64,000 nt of DNA from Peribacillus frigoritolerans_B (GTDB lineage: Bacteria; Bacillota; Bacilli; Bacillales; DSM-1321), in assembly GCF_044762665.1 (NCBI RefSeq), contig NZ_JBIWES010000001.1, positions 124,001-188,000 of the forward strand, given 5' to 3'. A model generated the notes under the pieces. The model was given only the letters and a program-made list of their open reading frames with translations, was not told the DNA's origin and did no database searches. A program made the position numbers and the translations under genes. Shown in pieces: positions 33,885-43,711 of the stretch (its first letter is position 1; each line of letters begins with the position of its first letter).

Positions 33885-34829
33885 ATGAAAGTGATTAAAA
33901 TTTCCCCGCGCGGCTATTGTTATGGCGTTGTCGATGCCATGGTCATCGCCCGAAATGCGGCTTTAGATAAAACCTTGCCACGTCCCATTTACATTTTAGG
34001 AATGATCGTGCATAACAAACATGTGACGGATGCGTTTGAAGAAGAAGGCATCATCACGTTGGACGGCAGCAACCGCAACGATATCATCGAACAGGTGGAC
34101 AGCGGAACCGTCATCTTTACTGCTCACGGCGTTTCACCTGAGATTAGGAAGATCGCTGAGAAAAAAGGTCTTGTGACGCTTGATGCAACATGTCCCGATG
34201 TTACCGCAACACATGACTTAATTCGGGAAAAACAAGCAGAAGGCTATCAAATCATTTATATTGGCAAAAAAGGCCATCCGGAACCTGAGGGTGCTGTCGG
34301 AGTTGCTCCCGATGTCGTTCACTTGGTTCAAAAGGCTGAAGATGTGGAAGCCTTGACTTTGAATAGTGATAAGATCATTGTCACCAATCAAACAACGATG
34401 AGCCAATGGGATGTTTTGGATATCATGGATAAGGTCAAGGAAAAGTTCCCACATGCCGAAGTCCATAAGGAAATTTGTTTAGCGACACAGGTTCGCCAAG
34501 AAGCGGTTGCCGAGCAAGCTGGCGAAGCTGATGTTTTAATCGTCGTCGGAGACCCTAAGAGTAATAATTCAAACCGTCTTGCACAAGTGTCCCAAGAGAT
34601 TGCCGGCACGAGAGCTTATCGGATCGCTGACATTTCCGAGCTGAACCTTGAATGGCTAAAAGATGCAGAAACGGTTGCCGTCACTTCGGGGGCTTCTACA
34701 CCAACTCCGATCACGAAGGAAGTCATCGCATTTCTAGAACAATATGAAGCAAATGATGAAGCGACTTGGAATACCGAAAAGAAAACGCCATTGCATAAAA
34801 TTTTACCAAAGATTAAAGTGAAGAAATGA
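33885..34829 (+). CDS. ispH: 4-hydroxy-3-methylbut-2-enyl diphosphate reductase IspH
   Basis: A 314-residue iron-sulfur enzyme that ends the methylerythritol phosphate pathway, making IPP and DMAPP from HMBPP, the IspG product. The three cluster cysteines are Cys12 (GYCYG), Cys103 (DATCPD) and Cys198 (EICLATQ). Substrate-binding His43, His81 and His131 lie in the motifs VHNKHV, TAHGVS and GHPEPE. Start ATG behind AAGGAGG. It has its own promoter and terminator. Position next to yqfO matches B. subtilis yqfP. Confidence 0.96.
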   Translation: MKVIKISPRGYCYGVVDAMVIARNAALDKTLPRPIYILGMIVHNKHVTDAFEEEGIITLDGSNRNDIIEQVDSGTVIFTAHGVSPEIRKIAEKKGLVTLDATCPDVTATHDLIREKQAEGYQIIYIGKKGHPEPEGAVGVAPDVVHLVQKAEDVEALTLNSDKIIVTNQTTMSQWDVLDIMDKVKEKFPHAEVHKEICLATQVRQEAVAEQAGEADVLIVVGDPKSNNSNRLAQVSQEIAGTRAYRIADISELNLEWLKDAETVAVTSGASTPTPITKEVIAFLEQYEANDEATWNTEKKTPLHKILPKIKVKK

Positions 34830-34841
34830 TTGCACAAATAC

Positions 34842-34868
34842 AAAGGCAGCCACTAAGGCTGCCTTTTT
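34842..34868 (+). terminator. Terminator of ispH
   Basis: AAAGGCAGCC (34842-34851) pairs with GGCTGCCTTT (34857-34866), followed by TT. Also usable for convergent yqfO. Confidence 0.85.
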
Positions 34869-34876
34869 CGTGCTAT

Positions 34877-35995
34877 TCAAATGAAACGGAAAGGGTCTGT
34901 ATTCAGACTGGATGGTATGAATTCCACATCGTAGTTCTTTTCGCGGCACATTTTTTCAAGGATTCGTGATACACCTTTTTTCATCACCTTTTCAACATTG
35001 TGGCCGGGATCGACGATATTCAATCCAATCATCATCGCGTCATGGGCTGTATGGTAATACATATCACCTGTAACGTAAACATCGGCACCCTTGAATTTAG
35101 CTGTCGTAAAGTATTTATTGCCGTCTCCGCCCAGAACGGCGACTTTTTTTATCGGACTTTGCAAATCTCCAACGACACGCACCTTTTCAACATCTAGTGT
35201 CCGCTTCACATGTTCGGAAAATTGTTCAAGTGTCATTTCTTCAGCAAGTACACCAATCTTTCCTAATCCAAGTGACTCCCCTTTATTCTCCAGTTTGTAT
35301 ATATCGTGAGCAACTTCTTCATATGGATGGGCTTTAATCATCGCAGCTAGCACTTTCTTCTCGATATTTTCCGGGAATATCGTTTCAATCCGCATTTCAG
35401 CTACTTCTTCAAGCTTTCCTTTAGAGCCGATGACCGGTTCACTGCCTTCACCTGGCAAGAAGCGTCCGGTACCTTCCCCCGAAAACGAGCAATTGCTGTA
35501 ATTCCCGATCGCTCCGGCCCCTGCCTTACCTAGGGCTTCCCTCACCTTTTGTTCATCGGTCTTCGGAACATATACGACCAATTTCTTAAGAGCTGTCTCA
35601 TAGGTTGGAATCAATACCTCTGTGTCCTGCAATTGAAGCGCTTCGGCAAGTAAATCATTCACTCCTCCCTTAGCAACATCCAAATTGGTATGTGCAGCAT
35701 AAACAGCAATATCATGTTTGATCAGCTTTTCGATGATGCGGCCTCCAGCTGTGTTTGTATCGATCCTTTTCAATGGTCGGTAAATAAGCGGATGGTGGGC
35801 GATGATCAATTCCACGCCATTTTCTATCGCTTCGTCTACAACCTCTTCCAGCACATCAAGGGCAATCAGCACTTTAGTAACCGGCTTATTGAGCTGCCCG
35901 ACATGCAGCCCGATCGGATCACCCTCCATTGCATAATGCTTTGGGGAGAATTGTTCAAACACTTCAATGATTTTGTGACCATTCACTGTCTTCAA
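34877..35995 (-). CDS. yqfO: NIF3/DUF34-family metal-binding protein YqfO
   Basis: A 372-residue protein with a split NIF3 (DUF34) fold and a PII/CutA-like inserted domain in the middle (about 140-250). Metal-binding motifs are IAHHPLIYR and YAAHTNLD in the first half and DMYYHTAHDAM in the second. Members have been annotated as GTP cyclohydrolase I type 2, but that activity is doubtful. Start is TTG at 35995 behind GGAGGTG. It overlaps the end of trmK by four bases, so both are translated together, as yqfN-yqfO in B. subtilis. Confidence 0.9.
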   Translation of the reverse strand: MKTVNGHKIIEVFEQFSPKHYAMEGDPIGLHVGQLNKPVTKVLIALDVLEEVVDEAIENGVELIIAHHPLIYRPLKRIDTNTAGGRIIEKLIKHDIAVYAAHTNLDVAKGGVNDLLAEALQLQDTEVLIPTYETALKKLVVYVPKTDEQKVREALGKAGAGAIGNYSNCSFSGEGTGRFLPGEGSEPVIGSKGKLEEVAEMRIETIFPENIEKKVLAAMIKAHPYEEVAHDIYKLENKGESLGLGKIGVLAEEMTLEQFSEHVKRTLDVEKVRVVGDLQSPIKKVAVLGGDGNKYFTTAKFKGADVYVTGDMYYHTAHDAMMIGLNIVDPGHNVEKVMKKGVSRILEKMCREKNYDVEFIPSSLNTDPFRFI

Positions 35996-36699
35996 CCTTT
36001 AAGCACCTCCTCAATTACTGAAATTTGGGATTTTAATTCATTGCGCTTCGTTTCCAGTCCGCTTCTTCCGCTTTCATCCAATTGTTCGATGATTCTCTCC
36101 AAATGTTTTTTCTCAAGCTGCCATTTATTTATGAATATATCACTGAATTGCTCTCTTAGGAATGGACCGAAAGTGAGGCCCGCTTGCTTGTTTACCCCAT
36201 ATGGGCGGAGCGGGTCTCCTTTTTTGGCAATTAAGATCTCGTAGATCTTCCCATCTTCCTCTAGGATTTCCTCTCCACAAAGTTCCCAGCCGTTTTCGAT
36301 TAGCCAGCTGCGAACATTCGCTGCACCCACATTAGGCTGAAGGATTAGCCTTTCTGCCTTGCCGAGTTTCCCTTTTCCACTTTCCAATATACTTGATATT
36401 AAAGTCCCTCCCATGCCTGCAATCGTAATGCATGTCGCTTCATCGGGATTCAATACTTCAAGCCCGTCTCCTTTACGTACCTCTATCTTGTCTCCAAGCC
36501 CCGTCATTGCCACTTGCTTGCGTGCTGACTGATAGGGCCCTTCTACAACCTCACCTGCTATGGCGCTGTCACACAAGCCGTTGGTCACCGCATAGCACGG
36601 CAAGTAAGCATGGTCTGAACCTATATCTGCAAGGATGCTTCCTTTTGGTATATGTATGGCAACACGTTCTAATCTCATCGATAGTTTTTCATGATTCAC
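35992..36699 (-). CDS. trmK: tRNA (adenine22-N1)-methyltransferase TrmK
   Basis: A 235-residue S-adenosylmethionine-dependent methyltransferase that makes m1A22 in tRNA. The Rossmann-fold motif ILADIGSDHAYLPCYAV and the catalytic-loop sequence TIAGMGGTLI are visible, followed by LILQPNVG and a C-terminal helical domain (about 160-235). Start is taken as GTG at 36699, nine bases after GAGAG; the TTG at 36708 abuts it. Coupled to yqfO. Confidence 0.92.
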   Translation of the reverse strand: MNHEKLSMRLERVAIHIPKGSILADIGSDHAYLPCYAVTNGLCDSAIAGEVVEGPYQSARKQVAMTGLGDKIEVRKGDGLEVLNPDEATCITIAGMGGTLISSILESGKGKLGKAERLILQPNVGAANVRSWLIENGWELCGEEILEEDGKIYEILIAKKGDPLRPYGVNKQAGLTFGPFLREQFSDIFINKWQLEKKHLERIIEQLDESGRSGLETKRNELKSQISVIEEVLKG

Positions 36700-36862
36700 A
36701 TTTATCAACTCTCTTAATTCAAATAATGTCTTACTATAATTAGTTTCCCATTCGATTATACCAAGTTCAATCGAAAAATTACAGAAAGGAGAAACAGGGC
36801 TCTTTCTATCACTGAGCGAAATAAACCTTCCATCTGGAATATTCCTTTTCTGAATAAATGAA

Positions 36863-36909
36863 AAACTGACTCAAAAAGTTCGCTTTCCAACGATTTCTTG
36901 AGTCAGTTT
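36863..36909 (-). terminator. Terminator of cccA
   Basis: AAACTGACTCAA pairs with TTGAGTCAGTTT (36898-36909 with 36863-36874), followed by TTCATT. It lies six bases after the cccA stop. Confidence 0.85.
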
Positions 36910-36915
36910 CATGAA

Positions 36916-37284
36916 TTATTTCAGTCCATGAATATATTCGGCCATGGCGTCAACGTTCTGTTCTTCGACTAATCCTGGTGGCATTGCACCTCGTCCATTA
37001 GTGATCACGTCTTTAACCTCGTCCACCGACAGACGATCGCCAACTCCTTTTAGAGCAGGCCCGACACCGCCTTGATAGGCGTCACCGTGACAAGAGATAC
37101 AGTTTTGCTTATAAATGTCCTCTGGTGATGCTGAGGCACTTTCTGTTTCTTCTGTCTTTTCGCCGCCCTCTTTTTCCTTAGCAAGATCTTTGGCATCACC
37201 CAAACCTTTAAACGAAAGTAAAAACATAAGTCCAATACCAAAAACCATGATAATAATAAAAGGCATTACTGGATTGCGATTCAT
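36916..37284 (-). CDS. cccA: Membrane-bound cytochrome c550
   Basis: A 122-residue c-type cytochrome: an N-terminal transmembrane anchor (about residues 7-24), an acidic linker rich in Glu and Lys, and a cytochrome domain. Haem is bound through Cys62 and Cys65 with His66 in CISCH; Met101 in GAMPPGL is the other iron ligand. It carries electrons in the respiratory chain outside the membrane. Position between trmK and sigA matches B. subtilis cccA. Confidence 0.93.
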   Translation of the reverse strand: MNRNPVMPFIIIMVFGIGLMFLLSFKGLGDAKDLAKEKEGGEKTEETESASASPEDIYKQNCISCHGDAYQGGVGPALKGVGDRLSVDEVKDVITNGRGAMPPGLVEEQNVDAMAEYIHGLK

Positions 37285-37519
37285 AGTATTTCCTCCCCTA
37301 TGTAGAACCTAAACTTACCATATTTAATATTATATACAAACAACTATATATTATTTTACTTGAAAAGAGTTTCAAGTAAAAGCCCAAAAATAGAAGATAT
37401 TATATAATTTCTTAAAATTGTCAAAAACTTATGTATATTTCCAAACAATTTTACTTTTTCTTACATATGTTTCATAATACCCAAAAATCATTATTTAAAA
37501 CCGCTGGAATGCACTTGAA

Positions 37520-38050
37520 TTATATTAATAAAAAGTAAAGAGTGACCAGTGCTCCCAGGCATCCCGCTATGGAAAAATGGAGCAGCTTCAATTTATTGCC
37601 CAATAAAACCCAGAGACCGCAATTAATGAATAAGAAAATATAAAGGATACCCTCTTTGCCGGGTGCCATGAATTCCGCCAAACTGACAGTTACTAAAAGC
37701 AATGATAATACCATTCCCATCAAAGCCATCTGAAAAATGATTTTCCTGCCGTTCAAGCGGCGGACAGCCAGCCCAAAGACAAGTATTGAAATTGTTGTCA
37801 TAAGCATTTGCATTCTTATGGTTATTTCAGTAAAATAATTCAAAAATACAATAAATGCAAAAAGGGTTCCAATCAACACCCCGGAAAAGATGCTGTTTTT
37901 TTTGCTCCCGGTTTCAATCGATTTTGATGGCGGAAGTTCGCCTTGACAGTATAACGCAAGCAGGTAATTACAATATTGCTCCGGAAGCATACGACTTTCC
38001 TTCCAGGAGTTTATTTCTTGAATGATGATTTTCTTTCTCATCTCATCCAT
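37520..38050 (-). CDS. Integral membrane protein of unknown function
   Basis: A 176-residue protein with a soluble N-terminal segment (about 1-50, with KESRMLPEQYCNYLLALYCQ, resembling the helical N-terminus of DUF2157 proteins) and five to six hydrophobic helices. I cannot assign a function. Start is the ATG at 38050, 11 bases after GAGG; GTG at 38059 is possible. Between cccA and sigA, on the same strand, but the gaps (235 and about 190 bases) suggest a separate transcript. Confidence 0.65.
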   Translation of the reverse strand: MDEMRKKIIIQEINSWKESRMLPEQYCNYLLALYCQGELPPSKSIETGSKKNSIFSGVLIGTLFAFIVFLNYFTEITIRMQMLMTTISILVFGLAVRRLNGRKIIFQMALMGMVLSLLLVTVSLAEFMAPGKEGILYIFLFINCGLWVLLGNKLKLLHFSIAGCLGALVTLYFLLI

Positions 38051-38178
38051 GAATCTCACATCCTCATGATGATCTTCTTTTTAACGGCTTAGCTTTTTAA
38101 AATTTGTTTCTGTTATAATTTCAGTTATATGGAAAAACCGATAACTTTTGTTTTATTAGGATATTTTTACTCGAAATG

Positions 38179-38224
38179 AAAAAAAAGAGCCGCTCCCGAA
38201 CGCTGGGCATTCAAAGAGGGCTCT
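38179..38224 (-). terminator. Probable terminator of sigA
   Basis: AGAGCC (38186-38191) pairs with GGCTCT (38219-38224) around an inner part that can also pair, and a run of eight T follows on the minus strand. Confidence 0.72.
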
Positions 38225-38242
38225 GTTAAGGGCATATATATT

Positions 38243-39376
38243 CTATTCAAGGAAATCTTTCAAGCGTTTGCTGCGGCTTGGGTGTCTCAGTTTACGTAGT
38301 GCCTTCGCTTCGATTTGACGGATACGCTCGCGGGTGACCCCAAACACTTTACCTACCTCTTCAAGAGTACGGGTGCGGCCATCATCAAGTCCAAAGCGGA
38401 GTCTCAAGACGTTCTCTTCACGGTCAGTAAGAGTATCCAAGACGTCTTCAAGCTGTTCTTTCAATAGTTCATATGCTGCATGTTCCGATGGGGAAGTCGC
38501 ATCCTGATCTTCAATGAAATCACCTAAATGTGAATCGTCTTCTTCACCTATTGGCGTTTCCAATGAAACAGGCTCCTGAGCTATTTTCAAGATTTCACGA
38601 ACTTTTTCAGGAGTTAAGTCCATATCCTCCGCAATTTCTTCCGGTGAAGGTTCACGACCTAAATCCTGAAGAAGCTGTCTTTGGACACGAATCAATTTAT
38701 TGATGGTTTCCACCATATGCACCGGTATCCGGATCGTTCTTGCTTGGTCGGCAATGGCACGGGTTATCGCTTGGCGAATCCACCATGTTGCATACGTACT
38801 GAATTTGAATCCCTTGCGGTAATCAAATTTTTCCACAGCTTTGATAAGTCCCATATTACCTTCCTGAATCAAATCAAGGAAAAGCATTCCGCGTCCGACA
38901 TAGCGCTTGGCGATACTGACAACAAGACGAAGGTTAGCTTCTGCCAAACGGCGTTTCGCTTCTTCATCTCCATCTTCAATTCTCGTCGCCAGAGAGATTT
39001 CCTCTTCTGCCGATAAAAGGTCGACCCGACCAATTTCCTTTAAATACATGCGTACTGGGTCATTAATTTTAACGCCAGGAGGAACACTTAAATCATTTAA
39101 GTCAAACTCTTCTTCTTTTGCAAGTTTCTTCTCATCTGGATCATCTTCATCTTCGTCTTCCTCACCATCAGTGAGTATTTCGACGCCGTTTTCTGCTAAC
39201 ACCTCATAGAACTCATCCATTTGATCGGAATCCAACTCAAAACCGCCAATCATTTCAGCGATTTTTTCTAAAGTCAAAGAGCCTCGTTTTTTACCTAGCT
39301 CTAGTAATTTTTCTTTCACCTGTTCAAGGCTAAATTCATTATCAACTTGTTTGGAACGTGCTGGTTTTTCAGCCAT
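38243..39376 (-). CDS. sigA: RNA polymerase primary sigma factor SigA
   Basis: The 377-residue housekeeping sigma-70 factor. Region 1.1 is followed by regions 2 (GNMGLIKAVEKFDYRKG and TYATWWIRQAITRAIADQ, in two parts), 3 and 4 (RERIRQIEAKALRKLRHP), and region 1.2 with DPVRMYLKEIG. It recognises TTGACA/TATAAT promoters such as several listed here. Start ATG at 39376 behind GGAGGGG. Operon with dnaG: about 35 bases separate the two. Confidence 0.98.
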   Translation of the reverse strand: MAEKPARSKQVDNEFSLEQVKEKLLELGKKRGSLTLEKIAEMIGGFELDSDQMDEFYEVLAENGVEILTDGEEDEDEDDPDEKKLAKEEEFDLNDLSVPPGVKINDPVRMYLKEIGRVDLLSAEEEISLATRIEDGDEEAKRRLAEANLRLVVSIAKRYVGRGMLFLDLIQEGNMGLIKAVEKFDYRKGFKFSTYATWWIRQAITRAIADQARTIRIPVHMVETINKLIRVQRQLLQDLGREPSPEEIAEDMDLTPEKVREILKIAQEPVSLETPIGEEDDSHLGDFIEDQDATSPSEHAAYELLKEQLEDVLDTLTDREENVLRLRFGLDDGRTRTLEEVGKVFGVTRERIRQIEAKALRKLRHPSRSKRLKDFLE

Positions 39377-39411
39377 TAGTTCCCCTCCTTCCAGGACTTA
39401 CACCTAAACGA

Positions 39412-41220
39412 CTACAACATTTTACGCAATTTAATGATTTCCATGGCAATTTGTGCAGCAGTGACATAATCACTTCGTCTAACTGCATCTTTTTCTTCAA
39501 CTTGTTTTTCTTTTATCTTTAACAACTTTTCATATTTCAACACTTGATTTATACAATCGGTCAGTTCTTTATCGGTAACTTCCTCATTCACTGACATCAT
39601 TTCTATTTCCGAAACGATCCTTCTCAAGTTTGGATCCGGTAAATAAGTAAGGAAAAAGCTTGTATCCGGTTCGTGTCCATCTTCATAGAACGCATATAAA
39701 TAGGTGATGATTGCCTGATGTTCATCTACATGAAAGACCGTTTGCCCAAGCAACTGCTGAATTTTGAAAGCCGTATCCCTGCTTTTTAGCATATGGGCAA
39801 TCAACTTCATTTCAGCATTATGGTGAGCAGGCTTCAACTTATGCTCATATTGCAGGGCCATTTTCTTTTGGGCTGCTGGCTGCGGCAGTGTACCCTTCTT
39901 GCGTTCCGTAAAGAACACCTGACGCTGCTGCTGTTCCAGCGCATCCAATGAAAGGGAAAATTCAGAGGATAGCTGCCGGAGATAATGATCCCTCTCCACT
40001 GCATTGGGCAATCGCGAAATTTCTTTAAGGACTTCTTCGATATATTGAATTCGATCTCCTTCATTATTTACATTTTTCCCTCGACGCAAATAATGCATTT
40101 TGAATGCCATGTAGGTTAAACTGGCCCCTATTACTTCAGAAACAAAGCTTTTTTCACCGAATTCCTTTATGTAGTCATCGGGGTCCATGTTATCAGGCAT
40201 GAGAGCGACTTTCACGGAAAACTCGTGGTCCTGTAGCATATTAACTGCACGATTGGCAGCGTTTAATCCCGCAGAGTCCGAATCGTAGCAAATAAGTATC
40301 TGGTCAGTATTTCTTTTTAAAAGCTGGATATGCTGGTCCGTCAGGGCAGTACCCATTGTAGCGACCGCATTCTCCACACCTGCGCCAACTGCTGAAATGC
40401 AATCGGCAAAGCCTTCAAAAATGACTGCTTGTTCTTTCTTTCGTATGTGTGGTCTTGCATGATGGAAATTATATAAAGTTTTACTTTTATTAAAGATTGG
40501 CGTTTCAGGACTATTCAAATATTTGGGCTCATCGTCCCCCATCGCTCTTCCTGAAAACGCAATCGTATTTCCTTGATGATCCATAATTGGAAACATGACT
40601 CTATTTCTGAAACGGTCAAAATATGACTCGTCTTTTTCCCTGTAAATAATAAGCCCTGCCTGCTCCATGTATTCCGCTGGAAACCCGCGTTTTAAAAGAA
40701 ACTTGGACACGAAGTCCCATGAATCCAAAGAGTAGCCAATTTGGAACTTTTCTATCGTCTCTTCAGTAAACCCCCGTTTAAGTAAGTATTCGAGAGCATC
40801 CTGCCCCTCTTTCGTATTAACGAGGAGATGATGATAAAACTTCCTCAGAAGGTCATGGGCTTCAACCATTTGCTGAGCGCCTGCCGGCATGTTGGAACGC
40901 TTGGAATCCTTATTGATTTCAACATCCAAAGGAACATTTCCTTTTTCAGCTAAAACTTTTGCAGATTCCACGAAGCTGTATCCTTCTATATCCATTAAGA
41001 AGGTAAAAATATTTCCGCCTGCCCCGCAACCAAAACAGTGAAAGATTTGTTTTTCCGTTGAAACGGAAAACGAGGGCGAGTTTTCACCATGAAAAGGACA
41101 TAGGCCAAAGTAATTGCGCCCCTGCTTCTTCAACTGGACATACTCCCCAATTAAATCAACAATGTCAACAGCTTCACGAATTTGATTAATTTTCTCATCT
41201 TCTATACGGCCATTTATCAT
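39412..41220 (-). CDS. dnaG: DNA primase
   Basis: A 602-residue primase: CHC2-type zinc finger near the N-terminus (CPFHGENSPSF and CFGCGAGG), TOPRIM catalytic domain (VIFEGFADCIS and CYDSDSAGL) and a C-terminal helicase-binding domain rich in helices. It makes RNA primers at the replication fork. The start is the ATG at 41220, four bases after AAGGTGG. It is the gene before sigA, as in the B. subtilis macromolecular synthesis operon. Confidence 0.96.
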   Translation of the reverse strand: MINGRIEDEKINQIREAVDIVDLIGEYVQLKKQGRNYFGLCPFHGENSPSFSVSTEKQIFHCFGCGAGGNIFTFLMDIEGYSFVESAKVLAEKGNVPLDVEINKDSKRSNMPAGAQQMVEAHDLLRKFYHHLLVNTKEGQDALEYLLKRGFTEETIEKFQIGYSLDSWDFVSKFLLKRGFPAEYMEQAGLIIYREKDESYFDRFRNRVMFPIMDHQGNTIAFSGRAMGDDEPKYLNSPETPIFNKSKTLYNFHHARPHIRKKEQAVIFEGFADCISAVGAGVENAVATMGTALTDQHIQLLKRNTDQILICYDSDSAGLNAANRAVNMLQDHEFSVKVALMPDNMDPDDYIKEFGEKSFVSEVIGASLTYMAFKMHYLRRGKNVNNEGDRIQYIEEVLKEISRLPNAVERDHYLRQLSSEFSLSLDALEQQQRQVFFTERKKGTLPQPAAQKKMALQYEHKLKPAHHNAEMKLIAHMLKSRDTAFKIQQLLGQTVFHVDEHQAIITYLYAFYEDGHEPDTSFFLTYLPDPNLRRIVSEIEMMSVNEEVTDKELTDCINQVLKYEKLLKIKEKQVEEKDAVRRSDYVTAAQIAMEIIKLRKML

Positions 41221-41268
41221 TTTTCCACCTTGCAATATTGGTGATAGTTTCTTATTCGATACTGTTTC

Positions 41269-41751
41269 TTAATTCCCTGCAATGTTCGACAATGTTTTCA
41301 TAAGTTTATTTGTAAAACATGCACGATCTTCCTTTGTGAATGCTTTCGGCCCTTTCGTATGCTTACCCTGCCTGCGGAGTTTCGCCGACTGATAACGCAT
41401 ATCCAAGAGCATGAAAATATTCTCGTCAGTGTATTCCTTTCCCCTTGGCGAGAGGACATAAACGTTTTTAGGAAGCAGGGTCCCAGCCAAACCAATATCT
41501 GCAGTAACGACAATATCACCCTTTTTTACTGAGTTTACTATATAAAGATCTGCCGCTTCTTTGTCTGCATCGACATATACCCATTTACCTTCAGGGTTAT
41601 TCATCATATTTTTATATGATGCAACAAAACAGACTTCAACATCGTGCAAACTTGCACAATGGAGGATTTCGTCTTTCACCGGGCATGCATCGGCATCGAC
41701 GTGTATCGTAGGTTTATTATTCATACCTTCTAATTCTACATCTTTCTGCAT
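41269..41751 (-). CDS. yqxD: UPF0178/YaiI family protein YqxD
   Basis: A 160-residue protein with the DUF188 (YaiI/YqxD) motif HVDADACPVKDE, resembling PIN-like nucleases, and further acidic residues in VYVDADKEAADL and DIVVTADIGLA. Function unproven. The start is the ATG at 41751, ten bases after GGGGAG; MNNKP at 41724 is a second option. It is the first gene of the yqxD-dnaG-sigA unit. Confidence 0.88.
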   Translation of the reverse strand: MQKDVELEGMNNKPTIHVDADACPVKDEILHCASLHDVEVCFVASYKNMMNNPEGKWVYVDADKEAADLYIVNSVKKGDIVVTADIGLAGTLLPKNVYVLSPRGKEYTDENIFMLLDMRYQSAKLRRQGKHTKGPKAFTKEDRACFTNKLMKTLSNIAGN

Positions 41752-42176
41752 AATCCTTTTTCTCCCCTAAACTTTATGAAGATATGGTGAATTTCCAGCA
41801 TTGATTCAGAGCGTTCCCTCTAAAAGAGCAAACATTATTCTTCAAAGAATACCTGCTTATTTAAGTGAAAGCACCTCTTTTGCCTTGAAAAAGACCAGCC
41901 CCTCCTGAATTATACGGAACATGTCGAATTATTTTTATGATATAAACCTTGACATCTCATTAACCTTTAGTTTATTCCTTATTAATTAAGTCTAAACCTT
42001 AAGATTACTTTTTTCTCACAATTTTTTATTATAGTCTATTTGACTAGAAGATGCCAACATTTAAATTCCGAATATGTTTTCATGCAAATCAATCGATTTA
42101 CACTTGGAAACTAAGAGGAATTTTATGTAATTATTTTGAATTTATTCTTATTATTCCCTCATTCGGCCTTGGCATT
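41752..42176. other. Intergenic region upstream of the sigA operon
   Basis: AT-rich stretch between ppsR and yqxD. On the minus strand TATAAT occurs inside TTCCGTATAATTCAGG (near 41910-41925) and could be the promoter -10 of the operon; no strong -35 is seen at 17 bases. No gene or repeat is supported. Confidence 0.5.
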
Positions 42177-42216
42177 AAAATGTGAGCTGACACATAGAGT
42201 GTCTAGCTCACATTTT
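42177..42216 (-). terminator. Terminator of ppsR
   Basis: AAAATGTGAGCT and AGCTCACATTTT (42177-42188 with 42205-42216) with an inner GACAC/GTGTC pair form a long hairpin after ppsR. Confidence 0.85.
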
Positions 42217-42237
42217 GATTTTCGTTAATTTTAAGGA

Positions 42238-43047
42238 TCAACGGTTTTTGTTTTGAAGGATATTGATTATCAAATTGGCTGTTTCTTCGACAGCTTTATT
42301 GGTTACATCAATGATTGGACAGTTCAACCTTGATATGATTGTATCAAAGTATGTCAATTCTTCTTTTATGCGCTCCACATTTGCGTAAATGGCATGATCA
42401 TTGAGCCCAAGTGACTTTAATCGTTCTTTACGAATATGGTTCAGCTTTTCCGGGCTGATCTTTAAACCAATGCATTTTTCAGGAGGTACCAGGAACAGCT
42501 CTTCTGGAGGTTCCACTTCAGGCACTAAAGGTACGTTCGCCACTTTATAGCGTTTGTGTGCTAAATATTGTGATAATGGCGTTTTGGAAGTGCGTGAAAC
42601 ACCCACTAAGACGATATCTGCACGTAAAATTCCCCGAGGGTCACGTCCATCATCATATTTTACAGCAAATTCAATGGCTTCCACACGCTTGAAATAGTCA
42701 TCATCCAGCTTTCTTACCAGACCTGGTTCATTAAGCGGCCCTTTCGGCGCCCTTTCCTGAAGGATGTCCATGAGCGGCCCTAAAATGTCATAAGCAGACA
42801 GGTTTTCTTTCTCGACCTGTGCTTTCATATACGCTCTAATAGCTGGCTTCACCAGAGTATAAGCAATGATTGCCCCATCCAACTTAGCCAGTGATATCAC
42901 TTCATCCACGTTTTGTTCATCTTCAATATACGGAATTCTCTTTATGGAAAAAGCAGATCCCGAGAACTGGCTTGCAGCGGCTTTTGTGACCAATTCCGCT
43001 GTTTCCCCTACTGAATCCGATACAACATATATAATAGAACCGTTCAT
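42238..43047 (-). CDS. ppsR: PEP synthase / PPDK regulatory protein (DUF299)
   Basis: A 269-residue bifunctional kinase and pyrophosphorylase of the DUF299 family, which controls pyruvate phosphate dikinase or PEP synthase by phosphorylating a Thr. It begins MNGSIIYVVSDSVGETAELV and has the nucleotide-binding region IVLVGVSRTSKTPLSQYL and the EAIEFAVKYDDG segment. Start is the ATG at 43047 by alignment with B. subtilis YqfL; the ATG at 43059 abuts the ribosome site AAAAGGA. Downstream of ccpN as in B. subtilis, where yqfL modulates CcpN activity. Confidence 0.9.
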   Translation of the reverse strand: MNGSIIYVVSDSVGETAELVTKAAASQFSGSAFSIKRIPYIEDEQNVDEVISLAKLDGAIIAYTLVKPAIRAYMKAQVEKENLSAYDILGPLMDILQERAPKGPLNEPGLVRKLDDDYFKRVEAIEFAVKYDDGRDPRGILRADIVLVGVSRTSKTPLSQYLAHKRYKVANVPLVPEVEPPEELFLVPPEKCIGLKISPEKLNHIRKERLKSLGLNDHAIYANVERIKEELTYFDTIISRLNCPIIDVTNKAVEETANLIINILQNKNR

Positions 43048-43075
43048 ATTCTCCGTCATTCCTTTTGCAAGCCCC

Positions 43076-43711
43076 CTAATAGCCTTCATCAGCCAAAGCT
43101 ACGAATGCTTTCGTAATATTGGTTTTTGTAATCCTTCCAATTACTTCATAGCCTTTTTCTGTGTCTTTAACGACCGGTAATGAGTCGATTTGTTTATCAA
43201 TCAATTTTTTGGCAACATCAATCAAAAGGTCTTCTTTTGAACACATTGTAATATTGGGCATCCTAGTCATGATGATATTGACTGGAATGGAGTTAAGCTC
43301 TTGTTTCCCAATACTCGCACGCAATAAGTCTTTCCTTGATAAGACACCAACAAGCAATGCATGCTTATCGACGACGAACATCGTTCCGACATCCTCTAAA
43401 AACATCATGACGATTGCATCGTACACGGAAATGCCCTCGTCAACGACGACAGGTATCGATTGGTAGTCCCGTACATAAAGATGGTTAAGGCTATCTGTCA
43501 AAAGCTGTGTCCCCGACCTGCCTGTATAGAAATACCCCACTCTGGGCCTGGCATCAAGAAAACCTGCCATCGTTAAAATCGCTAAATCTGGACGAAGTGT
43601 CGCCCTGGTAAGGTTCAATCTATCCGCAATATGTTCTCCGGTAATCGGTCCGTTTTCTTTTACAATTTGTAAAATTTGTTCCTGACGCTTATTCAATTGG
43701 ATTATAATCAC
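43076..43711 (-). CDS. ccpN: Gluconeogenesis repressor CcpN
   Basis: A 211-residue regulator: N-terminal HTH (LNKRQEQILQIVKENG through LTRATLRPDLAIL) then two CBS domains (about 80-140 and 150-208), which sense ATP/ADP. In B. subtilis CcpN represses gapB and pckA under glycolytic growth. The start is taken as the second GTG (43711), since MIIIQLNKRQ aligns with the family start. Same strand as ppsR, with 29 bases between. Confidence 0.9.
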   Translation of the reverse strand: MIIIQLNKRQEQILQIVKENGPITGEHIADRLNLTRATLRPDLAILTMAGFLDARPRVGYFYTGRSGTQLLTDSLNHLYVRDYQSIPVVVDEGISVYDAIVMMFLEDVGTMFVVDKHALLVGVLSRKDLLRASIGKQELNSIPVNIIMTRMPNITMCSKEDLLIDVAKKLIDKQIDSLPVVKDTEKGYEVIGRITKTNITKAFVALADEGY